From Mycobacterium sp. URHD0025 (GTDB lineage Bacteria > Actinomycetota > Actinomycetes > Mycobacteriales > Mycobacteriaceae): a DNA stretch of 64,000 bases. Position numbers and translations under genes: made by a program. A model generated the notes under the pieces. It saw only the letters and a list, made by a program, of their open reading frames with translations. It ran no database searches and was not told the DNA's origin. Below are positions 25,756-34,393 of the stretch, in pieces; within the stretch, counting starts at the first letter, position 1; the number at the start of each line of letters is the position of its first letter. The stretch spans positions 460,280-524,279 of the forward strand of contig NZ_KE384491.1 of NCBI RefSeq assembly GCF_000426065.1. The letters are read 5' to 3'.

Positions 25756-27335
25756 CAGCCCACCGACAGCGCGGCGAGCCGCAGCGAGTTGGGGTTGGTC
25801 ACCACGTGGGACTGTTCGACGCCCTTGAGCCACGGCTGGGCCACCACGAAGTCGTTGACGTCGGCGATGTTGAGCCAGCAACCGGTCTTGACCGCTTCCA
25901 GTCCGGCCCGCGAGAACACGGCGGAATCTCCGGTGGGCAGACCAGTCGCCAGTGCGTCGGTGACCGGCGGCGCCGAGCAGCCCAGGTAGTTCAAGCCACC
26001 GTCGGCATCCCAGGAGATGTGGCCCCAGGTGTACGGGGACGGGGCGTCGGGCCAGGCCAGGGCGGTGAAGATTTCCGGAGCGGATTGACCGTCGGTGCCG
26101 ACCCAGCCGTAGATCTCCGAGGTCGGGTAGGCCTGTACCTTCGCCGTCAAACCCGCTGCGGCAAGCTGGGTTTGAAGCAGATTGCTGACCAGTTGGTTGT
26201 CGGGGTTACTCGAGTCGTAGCCGATCGTGATGGCCTTCTGGTCGGCGGGCAGTCCCCCGGCGATGCCGGTGAGCACCGACGGATCGTGAGCCACCGCCTG
26301 TTTGGCGAAGTCCGAGGCCATCATGTTGGGCGGATAGATCTGTCCCGCCACATCTCCCCGTCCGAAGTACGTCTGCTTGACGAGCTCGTCGACATTGATC
26401 GCCTGGAGGACCGCGGTGCGGTTCCGGGCGTCGGTCATCATGCCCTTGTGCGGGTTCACGTAGAGGTAGTTGGACATCATGGTCGGCAGCGAGTAATTGG
26501 CGAATGCCTTGTTGTCCAGATAGGACTGGACCGCCGACGAGGGCAGGTCATGCAGGATGGCGGCGAGCTGCCCGTTGTTGAACTGGAGTTGCTGGGCCGA
26601 GACGTCGGTGATCACCGGCATCTCGACCTTCTCGAAGTACGGCTTGGGTCCCCAGTACTCCGGGAATGCCGCCAGCGCATAACGGGATCCCACATCGGCG
26701 GCGGTGAGTGTGTACGGACCGGTTCCCAGGTCATGGCTGGTCAGGTAGCTCTGCGCATGATCGGCTCCCGCATTCTGCTGCAGACCCGCAGGGCTGAGCA
26801 TCCTGGGCCCGTACGCGCACGCGAGATAGTCGAGAAAGGCTGCGTTGGGTGCCTTCAGGGTGATGGTGACATTGTAATCACCATGTGCGGTAACTGATTC
26901 CACGTCCTTGACCATGTATGCCGGGCCCTGGTCGACGGCCAGGCGGCGATCGAAGGAGGCCTTGACGGCCTCCGCGGTGAACGGGGTGCCGTCATGGAAC
27001 TTCACGCCTTGGCGCAGCGTGAAATCGAACACCTTGTTGTCCGGCGACGCTTTCCACTCGGTGGCCAGCAGCGGTTCCAGTTCGGGCTTGTCGGTTCCGG
27101 CCTTGTACTGCAACAGCCCCTCGTAGATATTGGTAGTGAGCAGCAGACCTTGGCCGGCGTAATAGATGTCCGGGTCTGGTGGCTGACCGGGATCTTGCAG
27201 GAACGACAGGTGCAGCACCTTGTCGGTCGGCGCCGCACTGGGCGTGCCACTTCCCGAATCCGAACCGCCGCAGGCGCTGAGCGTCAGCGCGGCGACCGCA
27301 CTCACGGCGGCCATGGTCCTCCATCGCTTGATCAT
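25755..27335 (-). CDS. ABC substrate-binding lipoprotein, peptide/nickel (DppA) family
   Basis: Extracellular solute-binding protein family 5, 526 residues. Lipoprotein signal MIKRWRTMAAVSAVAALTLSAC followed by a Gly/Ser linker. SBP_bac_5 hallmarks: NIYEGLLQYKAG, TEWKASPDNKVFDFTLRQGVKFHDGTPFTAEAVKASFDR, and LGTGPYTLTAAD. Partner of the two permeases and the double ATPase in the same operon. The family carries oligopeptides, nickel, and many non-peptide compounds; here a ureide-related substrate is inferred from the catabolic genes. ATG overlaps the previous stop (ATGA). Confidence 0.9.
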   Translation of the reverse strand: MIKRWRTMAAVSAVAALTLSACGGSDSGSGTPSAAPTDKVLHLSFLQDPGQPPDPDIYYAGQGLLLTTNIYEGLLQYKAGTDKPELEPLLATEWKASPDNKVFDFTLRQGVKFHDGTPFTAEAVKASFDRRLAVDQGPAYMVKDVESVTAHGDYNVTITLKAPNAAFLDYLACAYGPRMLSPAGLQQNAGADHAQSYLTSHDLGTGPYTLTAADVGSRYALAAFPEYWGPKPYFEKVEMPVITDVSAQQLQFNNGQLAAILHDLPSSAVQSYLDNKAFANYSLPTMMSNYLYVNPHKGMMTDARNRTAVLQAINVDELVKQTYFGRGDVAGQIYPPNMMASDFAKQAVAHDPSVLTGIAGGLPADQKAITIGYDSSNPDNQLVSNLLQTQLAAAGLTAKVQAYPTSEIYGWVGTDGQSAPEIFTALAWPDAPSPYTWGHISWDADGGLNYLGCSAPPVTDALATGLPTGDSAVFSRAGLEAVKTGCWLNIADVNDFVVAQPWLKGVEQSHVVTNPNSLRLAALSVG

Positions 27336-27967
27336 CGGGCGACTCCTTCGAGAACGGGCTGGGATGTGGCGAGTTCGCCGAAGGCGGCGAGGATCTCATC
27401 GGAGGTCCGGAGCGCGCCGGTCTGCAGGTACTCCATGGCGTCGAGCGCGGCGTCGTGCCGGTACTGCGACGACCCGCCGACGCAGTCGGTGACGACGCGG
27501 ACATAGAAGTCGCGCTGGTGGGCGTCGGCGAAGGTGTAATGCACACACACGTCGGTGAGTCCGCCGATGAGAATGAGCGTCGACGCCTTGAGACCGGACA
27601 GCACGATCTCGAAATCCGTTCCGATGAAACCGGAGTAGCGCCGCTTCACGATGTGGAACTCGTCGGGCAGTGGCCGCAGGGTCGGTTCCAGGTCGGTGCC
27701 GGGCTGCCCCTCGACGCAGTGAACACCCTCGGTGCCGTCGAGCTCACGGCCGAAGTCGATTCCGCTGGGCCGGTGGACCTCCTGGAAGAACACCACCGGC
27801 ACGCCCGCTGCGCGCGCAGCGGCGAGCAGCTTTTCCGCGACAATGACGCGATCGGCATGACCGGACATCACCGGAATCCCGGCATCCTCGGCCGACATTG
27901 CCCCGCCTTCCTGTATGTCGACCACGACAAGAACTGGATTCCCCACGATGAGTGGCTGTTTGGGCAC
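27332..27967 (-). CDS. Isochorismatase-family cysteine hydrolase
   Basis: Amidohydrolase of 211 residues with the family triad: Asp in VLVVVDIQEG, Lys in HIVKRRYSGF and nucleophile Cys in GLTDVCVHYTFADAH, plus the cis-peptide LIGGLTD. Relatives include ureidoacrylate amidohydrolase, N-carbamoylsarcosine amidase and biuret or oxamate amidohydrolases, so cleavage of a carbamoyl/urea bond is the likely chemistry. GTG start at 27967 has AGGAGG six bases upstream, lying inside the end of the permease gene. Encoded between transporter subunits, so it probably acts on the imported compound. Confidence 0.88.
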   Translation of the reverse strand: MPKQPLIVGNPVLVVVDIQEGGAMSAEDAGIPVMSGHADRVIVAEKLLAAARAAGVPVVFFQEVHRPSGIDFGRELDGTEGVHCVEGQPGTDLEPTLRPLPDEFHIVKRRYSGFIGTDFEIVLSGLKASTLILIGGLTDVCVHYTFADAHQRDFYVRVVTDCVGGSSQYRHDAALDAMEYLQTGALRTSDEILAAFGELATSQPVLEGVAR

Positions 27968-28972
27968 CTAACCTCCTATGACTGCGATACGGGGATCTGC
28001 TGCCGCCTGGAGTAGGTCCACGGCGGTGTTGATGACTACATAGAGCGCACCCAACATCAGGGTCACGCCCGCGATGGCCGGGAAGTCGGCCACCGGGATG
28101 CTCTGGGCGATGTACTGGCCGATACCCGGCCATCCGAACACCTGCTCGACCACCAGCACGCCCGAAAACATCAGGCCCACTTGAAGTCCGGTCATCGACA
28201 ACGCCGAACCCACGGAGTTTCGCAGAACGTGGCGCGTCATGATCTGTCCCTCCGACAGGCCCTTCGCGCGGGCAGTGCGTGCGTAGTCACTGTCGATGTC
28301 GGTCATCAGGCTGCTGCGCAGTACCCGGCCGATCGCCACGGCCGGACCGATGGCGATCACAACAGCCGGCAGCATCAGGTGGTGCACCGCGTCGGCCACC
28401 ACGTCGAACCGGCCGTGAACGAGTCCGTCGACGGTGAGCAGCCCGGTCGGCCCGCTGGGTGGGTTCGCCACGGCGATCCGGCCGTTGGCCGGAACCCAAC
28501 CCAGATTCTGGTAGAACACGATCAGCCCGAGGATGCCGAGCAGGAACATCGGCGCCGCGGCACCGGTGAACAGGACTGCCCGGAGAACCTGTGCGCCCGG
28601 CCATTTCAATGTCGTGCTGAATGCCAGCAGGGCTGCCAGCGCCAGCGCGATGACGATCCCGAAGATCGCCAGTTCCAATGTGGCAGGCAGGAAACTGCCG
28701 AGGTCCGTCAACACCGGGTGGCGGGTGCGGTAGGACGTTCCGAGATCGCCGGTGACGGCGCTGGTCAGGTAGTGCCAGAACTGCACGAGGACCGGCTGGT
28801 TCAAGCCGAGTTCCTCGCGCCTGGCGGCGACGGCTTGGGCCGAGGCCTGGGCGCCGAGCTGGGCCTTCACCGGATCCAGCGGCGAGATGTGCTGCAGCAC
28901 GAACATCACCCCGGTAAGGGCGACCAGGATCGCCACCATCGCGCCCACCCGGGAAGCCACGAAAGTCTTCAA
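27968..28972 (-). CDS. ABC permease, DppB type
   Basis: Inner-membrane permease with six hydrophobic helices, an N-terminal HISPLDPVKAQLG region typical of DppB/OppB, and the EAA loop DSDYARTARAKGLSEGQIMTRHVLRNS. The TTG at 28972 (MKTFVASRVG) is preferred because AGGAG lies seven bases upstream; a TTG at 28996 would add eight residues and remove that site. It lies 28 bases downstream of the second permease gene. Confidence 0.85.
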   Translation of the reverse strand: MKTFVASRVGAMVAILVALTGVMFVLQHISPLDPVKAQLGAQASAQAVAARREELGLNQPVLVQFWHYLTSAVTGDLGTSYRTRHPVLTDLGSFLPATLELAIFGIVIALALAALLAFSTTLKWPGAQVLRAVLFTGAAAPMFLLGILGLIVFYQNLGWVPANGRIAVANPPSGPTGLLTVDGLVHGRFDVVADAVHHLMLPAVVIAIGPAVAIGRVLRSSLMTDIDSDYARTARAKGLSEGQIMTRHVLRNSVGSALSMTGLQVGLMFSGVLVVEQVFGWPGIGQYIAQSIPVADFPAIAGVTLMLGALYVVINTAVDLLQAAADPRIAVIGG

Positions 28973-29000
28973 CCAAGTACTCCTCTCTTCGCGCAAGCGC

Positions 29001-29873
29001 TCATCGGCCGCTCTTCATCAGGTTCCGCAGGCAGTCACCCGCGATGTTCCCGACGAGTGCGAGCACCAGGACACCGAGTCCCGGCATCACCGGTATCCAC
29101 CACTGCTGCAGGAAATAACTCAGGTTGCGCGCCGAGTCCGCACCCAGTTCCGGTGCCGGCGCCGCCTGTCCCAGACCGAGGAACGACAGTGCGGCCACGG
29201 TGAGGATCAGGGTGCCCAGGTCCAGGCTGGCGGCGACGAAGGCGTTCGGCAGCGCGCCGGGCAGCAGGTGCCGGGTGGCGAGCCGGAAACGACTCACGCC
29301 GGCCAGCTTTGCGGCCTCGACGTGGGGGCGAGCGGCCAGCCGCGTGATCTCGCCCCGTACCAGCCTGGCGTAGAACGGCCACCAGACGATCGACACCGCG
29401 ATCAGTGTGTGCACGAAACTGGGTCCGAGTGCGGCGACGACGGCGATCGCGAGCACCGGCGCGGGCAGTGACAGAAACGCGTCGGTGATGCGCATCAGGA
29501 TCGAGTCGATCCAGCCTCCCGCCGTGCCGGCGATCAAGCCCACCAGCCCGCCGATCGCCAGGCCGACCGCCACCACCACCAGTGCCGCGAACCAGCTCGA
29601 ACGCGCGCCGTAGAGCACCCGCGACAGAATGTCGCGGCCGACGCTGTCTGTGCCCAGCAGGAAGCCGTTCTTGCCCGGAGCCTGCAGCGGCATACCCACG
29701 GGGGTGAGCGGGTCGTGCGGGGCGAGCAGCGGTACCGCGACGACGAGCAGGGTCAGGACGATCACCATCGAGAAACCGGCCCAGTTCACAACGGTGGATC
29801 GGGGCCACGACCATGACAGCCGACGTTGGGCACCGGCACGGGCCGGCGTGGGGAATGCGATCGCTATCGCCAT
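29001..29873 (-). CDS. ABC permease, DppC type
   Basis: Second membrane subunit, 290 residues, with the OppC/DppC features: short N-terminal tail, first helix GFSMVIVLTLLVVAVPLLAP, then HDPLTPVGMPLQAPGKNGFLLGTDSVGRDILSRVLYGAR and the EAA loop PHVEAAKLAGVSRFRLATRHLLPGALP. ATG 29873 overlaps the stop of the ATPase gene by one base (TGATG); an upstream frame extension is discarded for that reason. Confidence 0.88.
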   Translation of the reverse strand: MAIAIAFPTPARAGAQRRLSWSWPRSTVVNWAGFSMVIVLTLLVVAVPLLAPHDPLTPVGMPLQAPGKNGFLLGTDSVGRDILSRVLYGARSSWFAALVVVAVGLAIGGLVGLIAGTAGGWIDSILMRITDAFLSLPAPVLAIAVVAALGPSFVHTLIAVSIVWWPFYARLVRGEITRLAARPHVEAAKLAGVSRFRLATRHLLPGALPNAFVAASLDLGTLILTVAALSFLGLGQAAPAPELGADSARNLSYFLQQWWIPVMPGLGVLVLALVGNIAGDCLRNLMKSGR

Positions 29874-31924
29874 CAGACGGCCCGCCTTTCGATACATGCC
29901 ACGAGATGGGGGTTGCCCGGTGTGCCTTCCAGCCGGACGTCGAGTTCGTCACCGGCGCATGCCGGTACCGCGATCAGGCATCGGGGGTGGAATGCGCAGC
30001 CGTCCGGCGGCGACAGCGGGCTGGCGGGTTCACCGGACAGCACGCGTGATTCGCGGCCCAGGTCGGGGATCGCATCGACGAGGGCCCGGGTGTACGGATG
30101 CGCCGGGTCGCCGATGACGCGATCGGCGGGTCCGATCTCGACGATGCGGCCCAGATACATCACGGCGATCCGGTCGGCCACCACCCGCGCAACCGACAGA
30201 TCGTGGGTCACGAACACGACCGACATGTCCAGGGTGCGGCGTAGATCCCCGATGAGGTTGAGGACCGAAGCGGCCAGCGACACGTCGAGCGCGCTGGTCG
30301 GCTCGTCACACAGCAGCACCGAAGGTGGCACGACAGTCGCCCGTGCCAAGGAAACCCGTTGCCGCTGACCGCCGGACAGCTCCCCTGAGCGTGCTTTGCC
30401 CACCTCGGCCGAGAGGCCGACCCGTTCGAGCACGTCGCTCACCGCGGTTCGGCGCTGAGCCGCCGACATCTTCCTGCCGCGCAGCCGTTCTGCGATCAGC
30501 TCACCCACCGACAACCAAGGCGTCAGCGAAGCGCCCGCGTCCTGGAAGACCATCTGCGGACGCTGACCACCGGCCACCTGGACAGATCCTGAGGTCGGGC
30601 TTTCCAGCCCCGCGATGATTCGCAACAGTGTCGACTTGCCCGAACCACTCTCGCCCACCAGCGCCACGGATTCTCCCTGGCGCACACGCATCGTCACGCC
30701 TCGCAGGGCGTGCAGCTTTCCGTGATTGTCGGCCGAACGATCGAGCCATCGCCGCGACACCGAGAACGTCTTGGTGATGTTGGCCAGCGCCACGGCCGGT
30801 GGCTGCTCACTGCTGCCCTGCTCCTTGGCCGGAAACAGACCCGCGGCGCCGGCCGTCGAAGAGCCCGACATGGCGGCGATGTCCGGTATCGGCCGGATGC
30901 AGGCGCTGACTCGTTGCGGCGCAACCACAACGGGCTCCGGTAGCGATGTGGCACAGTCGCCGACGGCCGCTGCGCACCGCGGCTCGAACGCACATCCGGG
31001 CAACGGCGACGCCGGGCTGGGCACCGCGCCGGGCAGCGCCGCGAGCTTCCGGTCACGTGCGGTATCCAGAGTGAGCCGGCTGCCGAGTAGTCCTTTGGTG
31101 TAGGGATGGGCGGGGTTGGCCAGTACCTCGGCGGCAGGGCCGATTTCGGCGATGCGGCCCGCGTAGAGCACCGCGATGCGGTCGGAGATCTGCGCTGCTA
31201 CGCCCAGGTCATGGGTGATCAATACGATGCTGCAACCGATCTCGTCGCGCAGCCGCTGCAACAGCCGCAACACCTGAGCTTGAACGGTGACATCGAGCGC
31301 GGTGGTCGGTTCGTCGGCGATGACGAGTTCGGGGTCCCCGGCGACCGCCATGGCGATCATCACCCGCTGGCGCAATCCGCCGGAGAGTTCGTGCGGATAT
31401 GCCCGCATCCGGCGCTCGGGTTCCGGAATGCCGACCGCGGTGAGCAGTCGCAGCGCCTCGTGCTCGCTGCCGGCTGCCTCCGCCACCTGCTTGCCGATCC
31501 GCATCGTCGGGTTCAGCGAGGTCATCGGATCCTGGAATACCGCACCGAGGTCGAGGCGGCGTACCTTGCGCAACGCCTTGGTCCCGCTGTTGACCATGTC
31601 GGAGTTCGCCACCTGGACCGACCCGCCGATCTTGGCGCTGGCGGGCAGCAGGCCCAGCATGGTGAAGCCCAGAACGGTTTTGCCGGAACCAGATTCACCG
31701 ACCAGGCCGACTATCTCGCCAGGGGCGATGGTGAGCGAGATACCTCGTAGCGCGTGAATGTTGCGCCCGTTGCGACGGAAAGTCACGCTCAGGTTGTCTA
31801 CGGTCGCGATCGGTTGTGCCGGTGAGAGTGACGTCGTCCCGGCGCGCATCACCGAGTCGTCGGCCGCGGAGTCTTCCCTGTCGAGGTCCGCGGGGAGGGT
31901 GACGTCGATCGTGGCCTCAGCCAT
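29873..31924 (-). CDS. Fused double ABC ATPase (DppD-DppF type)
   Basis: A 683-residue protein with two complete nucleotide-binding domains. Domain 1 (about residues 40-310): Walker A GESGSGKT, signature LSGGLRQRV, Walker B ELVIADEPTTALD. Domain 2 (about 390-680): Walker A GESGSGKS, signature LSGGQRQRV, Walker B VLLCDEPTSALD. Each ends with the oligopeptide-type C-terminal Cys-rich segment (PGCAFEPRCAAAVGDC and DGCAFHPRC). First gene of the ten-gene minus-strand operon; ATG 31924. Energises the two permeases downstream. Confidence 0.92.
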   Translation of the reverse strand: MAEATIDVTLPADLDREDSAADDSVMRAGTTSLSPAQPIATVDNLSVTFRRNGRNIHALRGISLTIAPGEIVGLVGESGSGKTVLGFTMLGLLPASAKIGGSVQVANSDMVNSGTKALRKVRRLDLGAVFQDPMTSLNPTMRIGKQVAEAAGSEHEALRLLTAVGIPEPERRMRAYPHELSGGLRQRVMIAMAVAGDPELVIADEPTTALDVTVQAQVLRLLQRLRDEIGCSIVLITHDLGVAAQISDRIAVLYAGRIAEIGPAAEVLANPAHPYTKGLLGSRLTLDTARDRKLAALPGAVPSPASPLPGCAFEPRCAAAVGDCATSLPEPVVVAPQRVSACIRPIPDIAAMSGSSTAGAAGLFPAKEQGSSEQPPAVALANITKTFSVSRRWLDRSADNHGKLHALRGVTMRVRQGESVALVGESGSGKSTLLRIIAGLESPTSGSVQVAGGQRPQMVFQDAGASLTPWLSVGELIAERLRGRKMSAAQRRTAVSDVLERVGLSAEVGKARSGELSGGQRQRVSLARATVVPPSVLLCDEPTSALDVSLAASVLNLIGDLRRTLDMSVVFVTHDLSVARVVADRIAVMYLGRIVEIGPADRVIGDPAHPYTRALVDAIPDLGRESRVLSGEPASPLSPPDGCAFHPRCLIAVPACAGDELDVRLEGTPGNPHLVACIERRAV

Positions 31925-32029
31925 CGTGGGCCTCCCAGAAGCGATTTGGCGATTGCGCGTCACCACCGTGTGCCGCAGCCTGTCGAGCGACAGTTTTCAC
32001 CGGCGGCGGCGCCATCGGGTGTCACAGGC

Positions 32030-32045
32030 GTTAATGAGGTGTTAA
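32030..32045. promoter_or_regulatory. Direct repeat GTTAA...GTTAA in the divergent operon/TetR region
   Basis: The 215-base gap between the ureide operon and the divergent TetR gene contains GTTAAT at 32030 and GTTAAG at 32041, starts 11 bases apart (one helical turn), in an otherwise GC-rich gap. Candidate regulator contact or promoter-proximal element; weak. Confidence 0.3.
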
Positions 32046-32139
32046 GGAATTGACGGGGCCGGTAACTGTCACGTGTCGCGCGTTTCTATCGAGTGACCGG
32101 TACCCGTTGCGCTGGCTCTTCGCGGCCGGAGGGCCAACC

Positions 32140-32829
32140 ATGGGCCCTATGGCAGGAAGACCACGGGTGCACGCCCAGCGTCGGCACGGGCTGACCGCTC
32201 GCGACGAAATCCTCGACGCCGCAGGGGAATTGTTCACCACAACCGGTTACGCGGGAACGTCGACACGAGCGATCGCCGAAGCGGTCGGCGTCCGCCAGGC
32301 TTCCCTGTACCACTACTTCAGAACCAAGGACGACATCCTGTGCGCCCTGCTGGAGCAGACGGTCGCACCGACGCTGGAGTTCATCCCGAGCCTGCTCGGT
32401 ACCGAGCCCGCATTGACCGCAGAAGAGCACATGCACGCTCTGGCGGCGTTCGACGGCGCCCAACTGATGTCGGGCCGGTGGAACCTCGGCGCGCTGTATC
32501 TATTGCCTGAATTGCGTGAAGCCAAGCTTGAGCCGTTCTGGTCCGACCGGGAGCGGCTGCGGCTGCACTACCTTTCCGTAAGTCGTGCGCTGAGCCAGCG
32601 GACCGGCGTTCACGAAGCGGCCGCCGACCTCCCTTTCCGGCTCGTCGAATCGTTGGTCAACGTGTGGTCGATGCCTGCCGGTCCGGAACGCTCCGAGATG
32701 CCGTTCCACGTCGCGGATGCCTGTATGCGCGTCCTGGGCGTGCCCGATGATGCCGCCTCGGCTCTGCGGGCGCACAGCCACCTGGTGATCGAAGGACACA
32801 ACACGAGCACCGCGTCCGCCGCCCCGTAG
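32140..32829 (+). CDS. TetR-family regulator divergent from the ureide operon
   Basis: A 229-residue regulator. The N-terminal HTH is canonical: ARDEILDAAGELFTTTGYAGTSTRAIAEAVGVRQASLYHYFRTKDDIL (residues about 18-65). The ligand domain is alpha-helical and unassigned. ATG 32140 is preferred, with GGAGGG six bases upstream; a second ATG follows three codons later. Divergent arrangement 215 bases from the ABC ATPase start argues that it represses the operon and responds to the imported compound or a breakdown product. Confidence 0.88.
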   Translation: MGPMAGRPRVHAQRRHGLTARDEILDAAGELFTTTGYAGTSTRAIAEAVGVRQASLYHYFRTKDDILCALLEQTVAPTLEFIPSLLGTEPALTAEEHMHALAAFDGAQLMSGRWNLGALYLLPELREAKLEPFWSDRERLRLHYLSVSRALSQRTGVHEAAADLPFRLVESLVNVWSMPAGPERSEMPFHVADACMRVLGVPDDAASALRAHSHLVIEGHNTSTASAAP

Positions 32830-32839
32830 GGTGCTGTGC

Positions 32840-33115
32840 ATGTTCCACGTGCTCACCACGACCTACCTGCAACCCCTCGATGTCGTCGATCAGACCCGCC
32901 CCGCCCACGTCGCGTGGCTCAAGGACGAAGTGGCCGCAGGGCGCATCCTGTTGGCGGGCCGTCTGGAGTCGGCGACCGGCGCTGTGCTGATCACCGGCGA
33001 CCTCACCGAGGAGGAGGTCGAGGACGTGATCGCCCGCGATCCCTACACCGTGGCCGGGCTGATTCGCTGCGAACGCACGTCCTTCAACGGTTCGGTCCGC
33101 GCGCCCGAGCTGTGA
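32840..33115 (+). CDS. YciI-like protein
   Basis: Small ferredoxin-like alpha/beta protein, 91 residues, of the YciI family. It has the conserved HVAWLKDEVAAGRILLAGRL segment (His and Lys of the putative active site) and the DPYTVAGLI motif with its Asp. Starts at ATG 32840, 10 bases after the TetR stop, so probably co-transcribed. YciI proteins are of uncertain enzymatic role; some are fused to sigma factors or act as dehalogenase-like enzymes. Confidence 0.8.
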   Translation: MFHVLTTTYLQPLDVVDQTRPAHVAWLKDEVAAGRILLAGRLESATGAVLITGDLTEEEVEDVIARDPYTVAGLIRCERTSFNGSVRAPEL

Positions 33116-33198
33116 CCCGACCCCGGAGGGCCATCCGGGATATATGTCACATCGGGTCGCGGGATTACGGCCGCGGCGGGTGTCGTTGCAAGTCCTGG

Positions 33199-33215
33199 AC
33201 TGCCTCTCAGGCAGT
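33199..33215. promoter_or_regulatory. Palindrome ACTGCCT-CTC-AGGCAGT upstream of adhC
   Basis: Perfect 7-base inverted repeat with a 3-base spacer. Its right half overlaps the expected -35 region of a promoter whose -10 would be TAACCT at 33232-33237 (17-base spacer). Typical position for a repressor operator. Inference. Confidence 0.45.
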
Positions 33216-33231
33216 AGTCAGTTAACCGGAC

Positions 33232-33237
33232 TAACCT
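33232..33237 (+). promoter_or_regulatory. -10 box TAACCT of adhC
   Basis: TANNNT hexamer 40 bases before the adhC ATG, leaving a roughly 34-base leader with a GAGGG ribosome-binding site. Confidence 0.4.
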
Positions 33238-33277
33238 TTTCCGGGACAAGCACAGACGACGAGCAAAGAGGGCTTTG

Positions 33278-34330
33278 ATGAGCACTGTTTATGCCTATGC
33301 CGCGAATTCCGCCACCGAGCCGCTGGCCAAGACCACCATCACTCGCCGCGAGGTAGGACCCCACGATGTGGCGTTCGACATCCACTTCGCCGGCATCTGC
33401 CATTCCGACATCCACACCGTGAAGGCCGAGTGGGGCACCCCCAACTACCCCGTGGTGGCAGGTCACGAGATCGCCGGCGTCGTCACTGCGGTGGGCTCCG
33501 AGGTCACCAAGTACCAGGTGGGCGACCACGTCGGGGTCGGTTGTTTCATCGACTCCTGCCGTGAATGCGACAACTGCAAGGCCGGCCTGCAGCAGTACTG
33601 CACCGGTGACTACGGCATGCACGGCACCTACAACTCGACCGAGCGCGACGGTTCCCCGACCTACGGCGGCTACAGCGGCGCGATCGTCGTCGACGAGAAC
33701 TACGTCCTGCGCATCCCGGACAGCATCCCGCTGGACAAGGCAGCTCCCCTGCTGTGCGCCGGCGTCACCTTGTTCTCTCCGCTGCGGCACTGGAACGCGG
33801 GCCCCGGCAAGCAGGTCGCGATCATCGGCCTCGGCGGTTTGGGCCACATGGGCGTCAAGCTCGCACACGCGATGGGCGCGCACGTCACCGTGCTCTCGCA
33901 GTCGCTGAAGAAGATGGAAGACGGGCTGCGCCTGGGCGCCGACGAGTACTACGCGACCAGCGACCCGGACACGTTCAGCAAGCTGGCCGGCCGTTTCGAC
34001 CTCATCCTCAACACCGTGTCGGCCAATCTGGACCTCGGCGCCTACCTGGGCCTGCTCAAGGTCGACGGCACCCTGGTCGAACTCGGTATCCCGGAGCATC
34101 CGCTCGTGGTGCCGGCCTTCCCGCTGGCCGGCGGACGCCGCAGCATCTCCGGTTCGATGATCGGTGGCATCCCCGAAACCCAGGAGATGCTCGACTTCTG
34201 CGCCGAGCACAACGTGACTCCGGAGATCGAGGTCATCCAGCCCGATTACATCAATGAGGCCTACGAGCGCGTGCTGGCCAGTGACGTGCGGTACCGCTTC
34301 GTGATCGACACCGCCTCGCTGCGCGCCTAG
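33278..34330 (+). CDS. adhC: NADP-dependent zinc alcohol dehydrogenase
   Basis: Cinnamyl-alcohol-dehydrogenase class MDR enzyme of 350 residues, AdhC/Rv3045. Catalytic zinc ligands: Cys in AGICHSD, His-Glu in AGHEIAG and Cys in LLCAGVT; structural zinc from the four cysteines of CRECDNCKAGLQQYC. The Rossmann motif GLGGLGHMGVKLAHAMG is followed by VLSQS, where Ser replaces the Asp used for NAD, pointing to NADPH. Reduces aromatic and aliphatic aldehydes in the cytoplasm (family knowledge). ATG 33278 has AAAGAGGG five bases upstream. Confidence 0.93.
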   Translation: MSTVYAYAANSATEPLAKTTITRREVGPHDVAFDIHFAGICHSDIHTVKAEWGTPNYPVVAGHEIAGVVTAVGSEVTKYQVGDHVGVGCFIDSCRECDNCKAGLQQYCTGDYGMHGTYNSTERDGSPTYGGYSGAIVVDENYVLRIPDSIPLDKAAPLLCAGVTLFSPLRHWNAGPGKQVAIIGLGGLGHMGVKLAHAMGAHVTVLSQSLKKMEDGLRLGADEYYATSDPDTFSKLAGRFDLILNTVSANLDLGAYLGLLKVDGTLVELGIPEHPLVVPAFPLAGGRRSISGSMIGGIPETQEMLDFCAEHNVTPEIEVIQPDYINEAYERVLASDVRYRFVIDTASLRA

Positions 34331-34344
34331 TCGAAAACCACGTC

Positions 34345-34388
34345 AACGCCGAGGGGTGCAGTCACGTCCGACTGCAACCCTCGGCGTT
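34345..34388. terminator. Long hairpin between convergent adhC and Rv3046c-like genes
   Basis: Two 19-base arms (AACGCCGAGGGGTGCAGTC and its near complement) with a 6-base loop and one mismatch. Sits 14 bases after adhC and 5 bases from the opposite gene's stop. Likely bidirectional terminator. Confidence 0.7.
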
Positions 34389-34393
34389 ACGCG

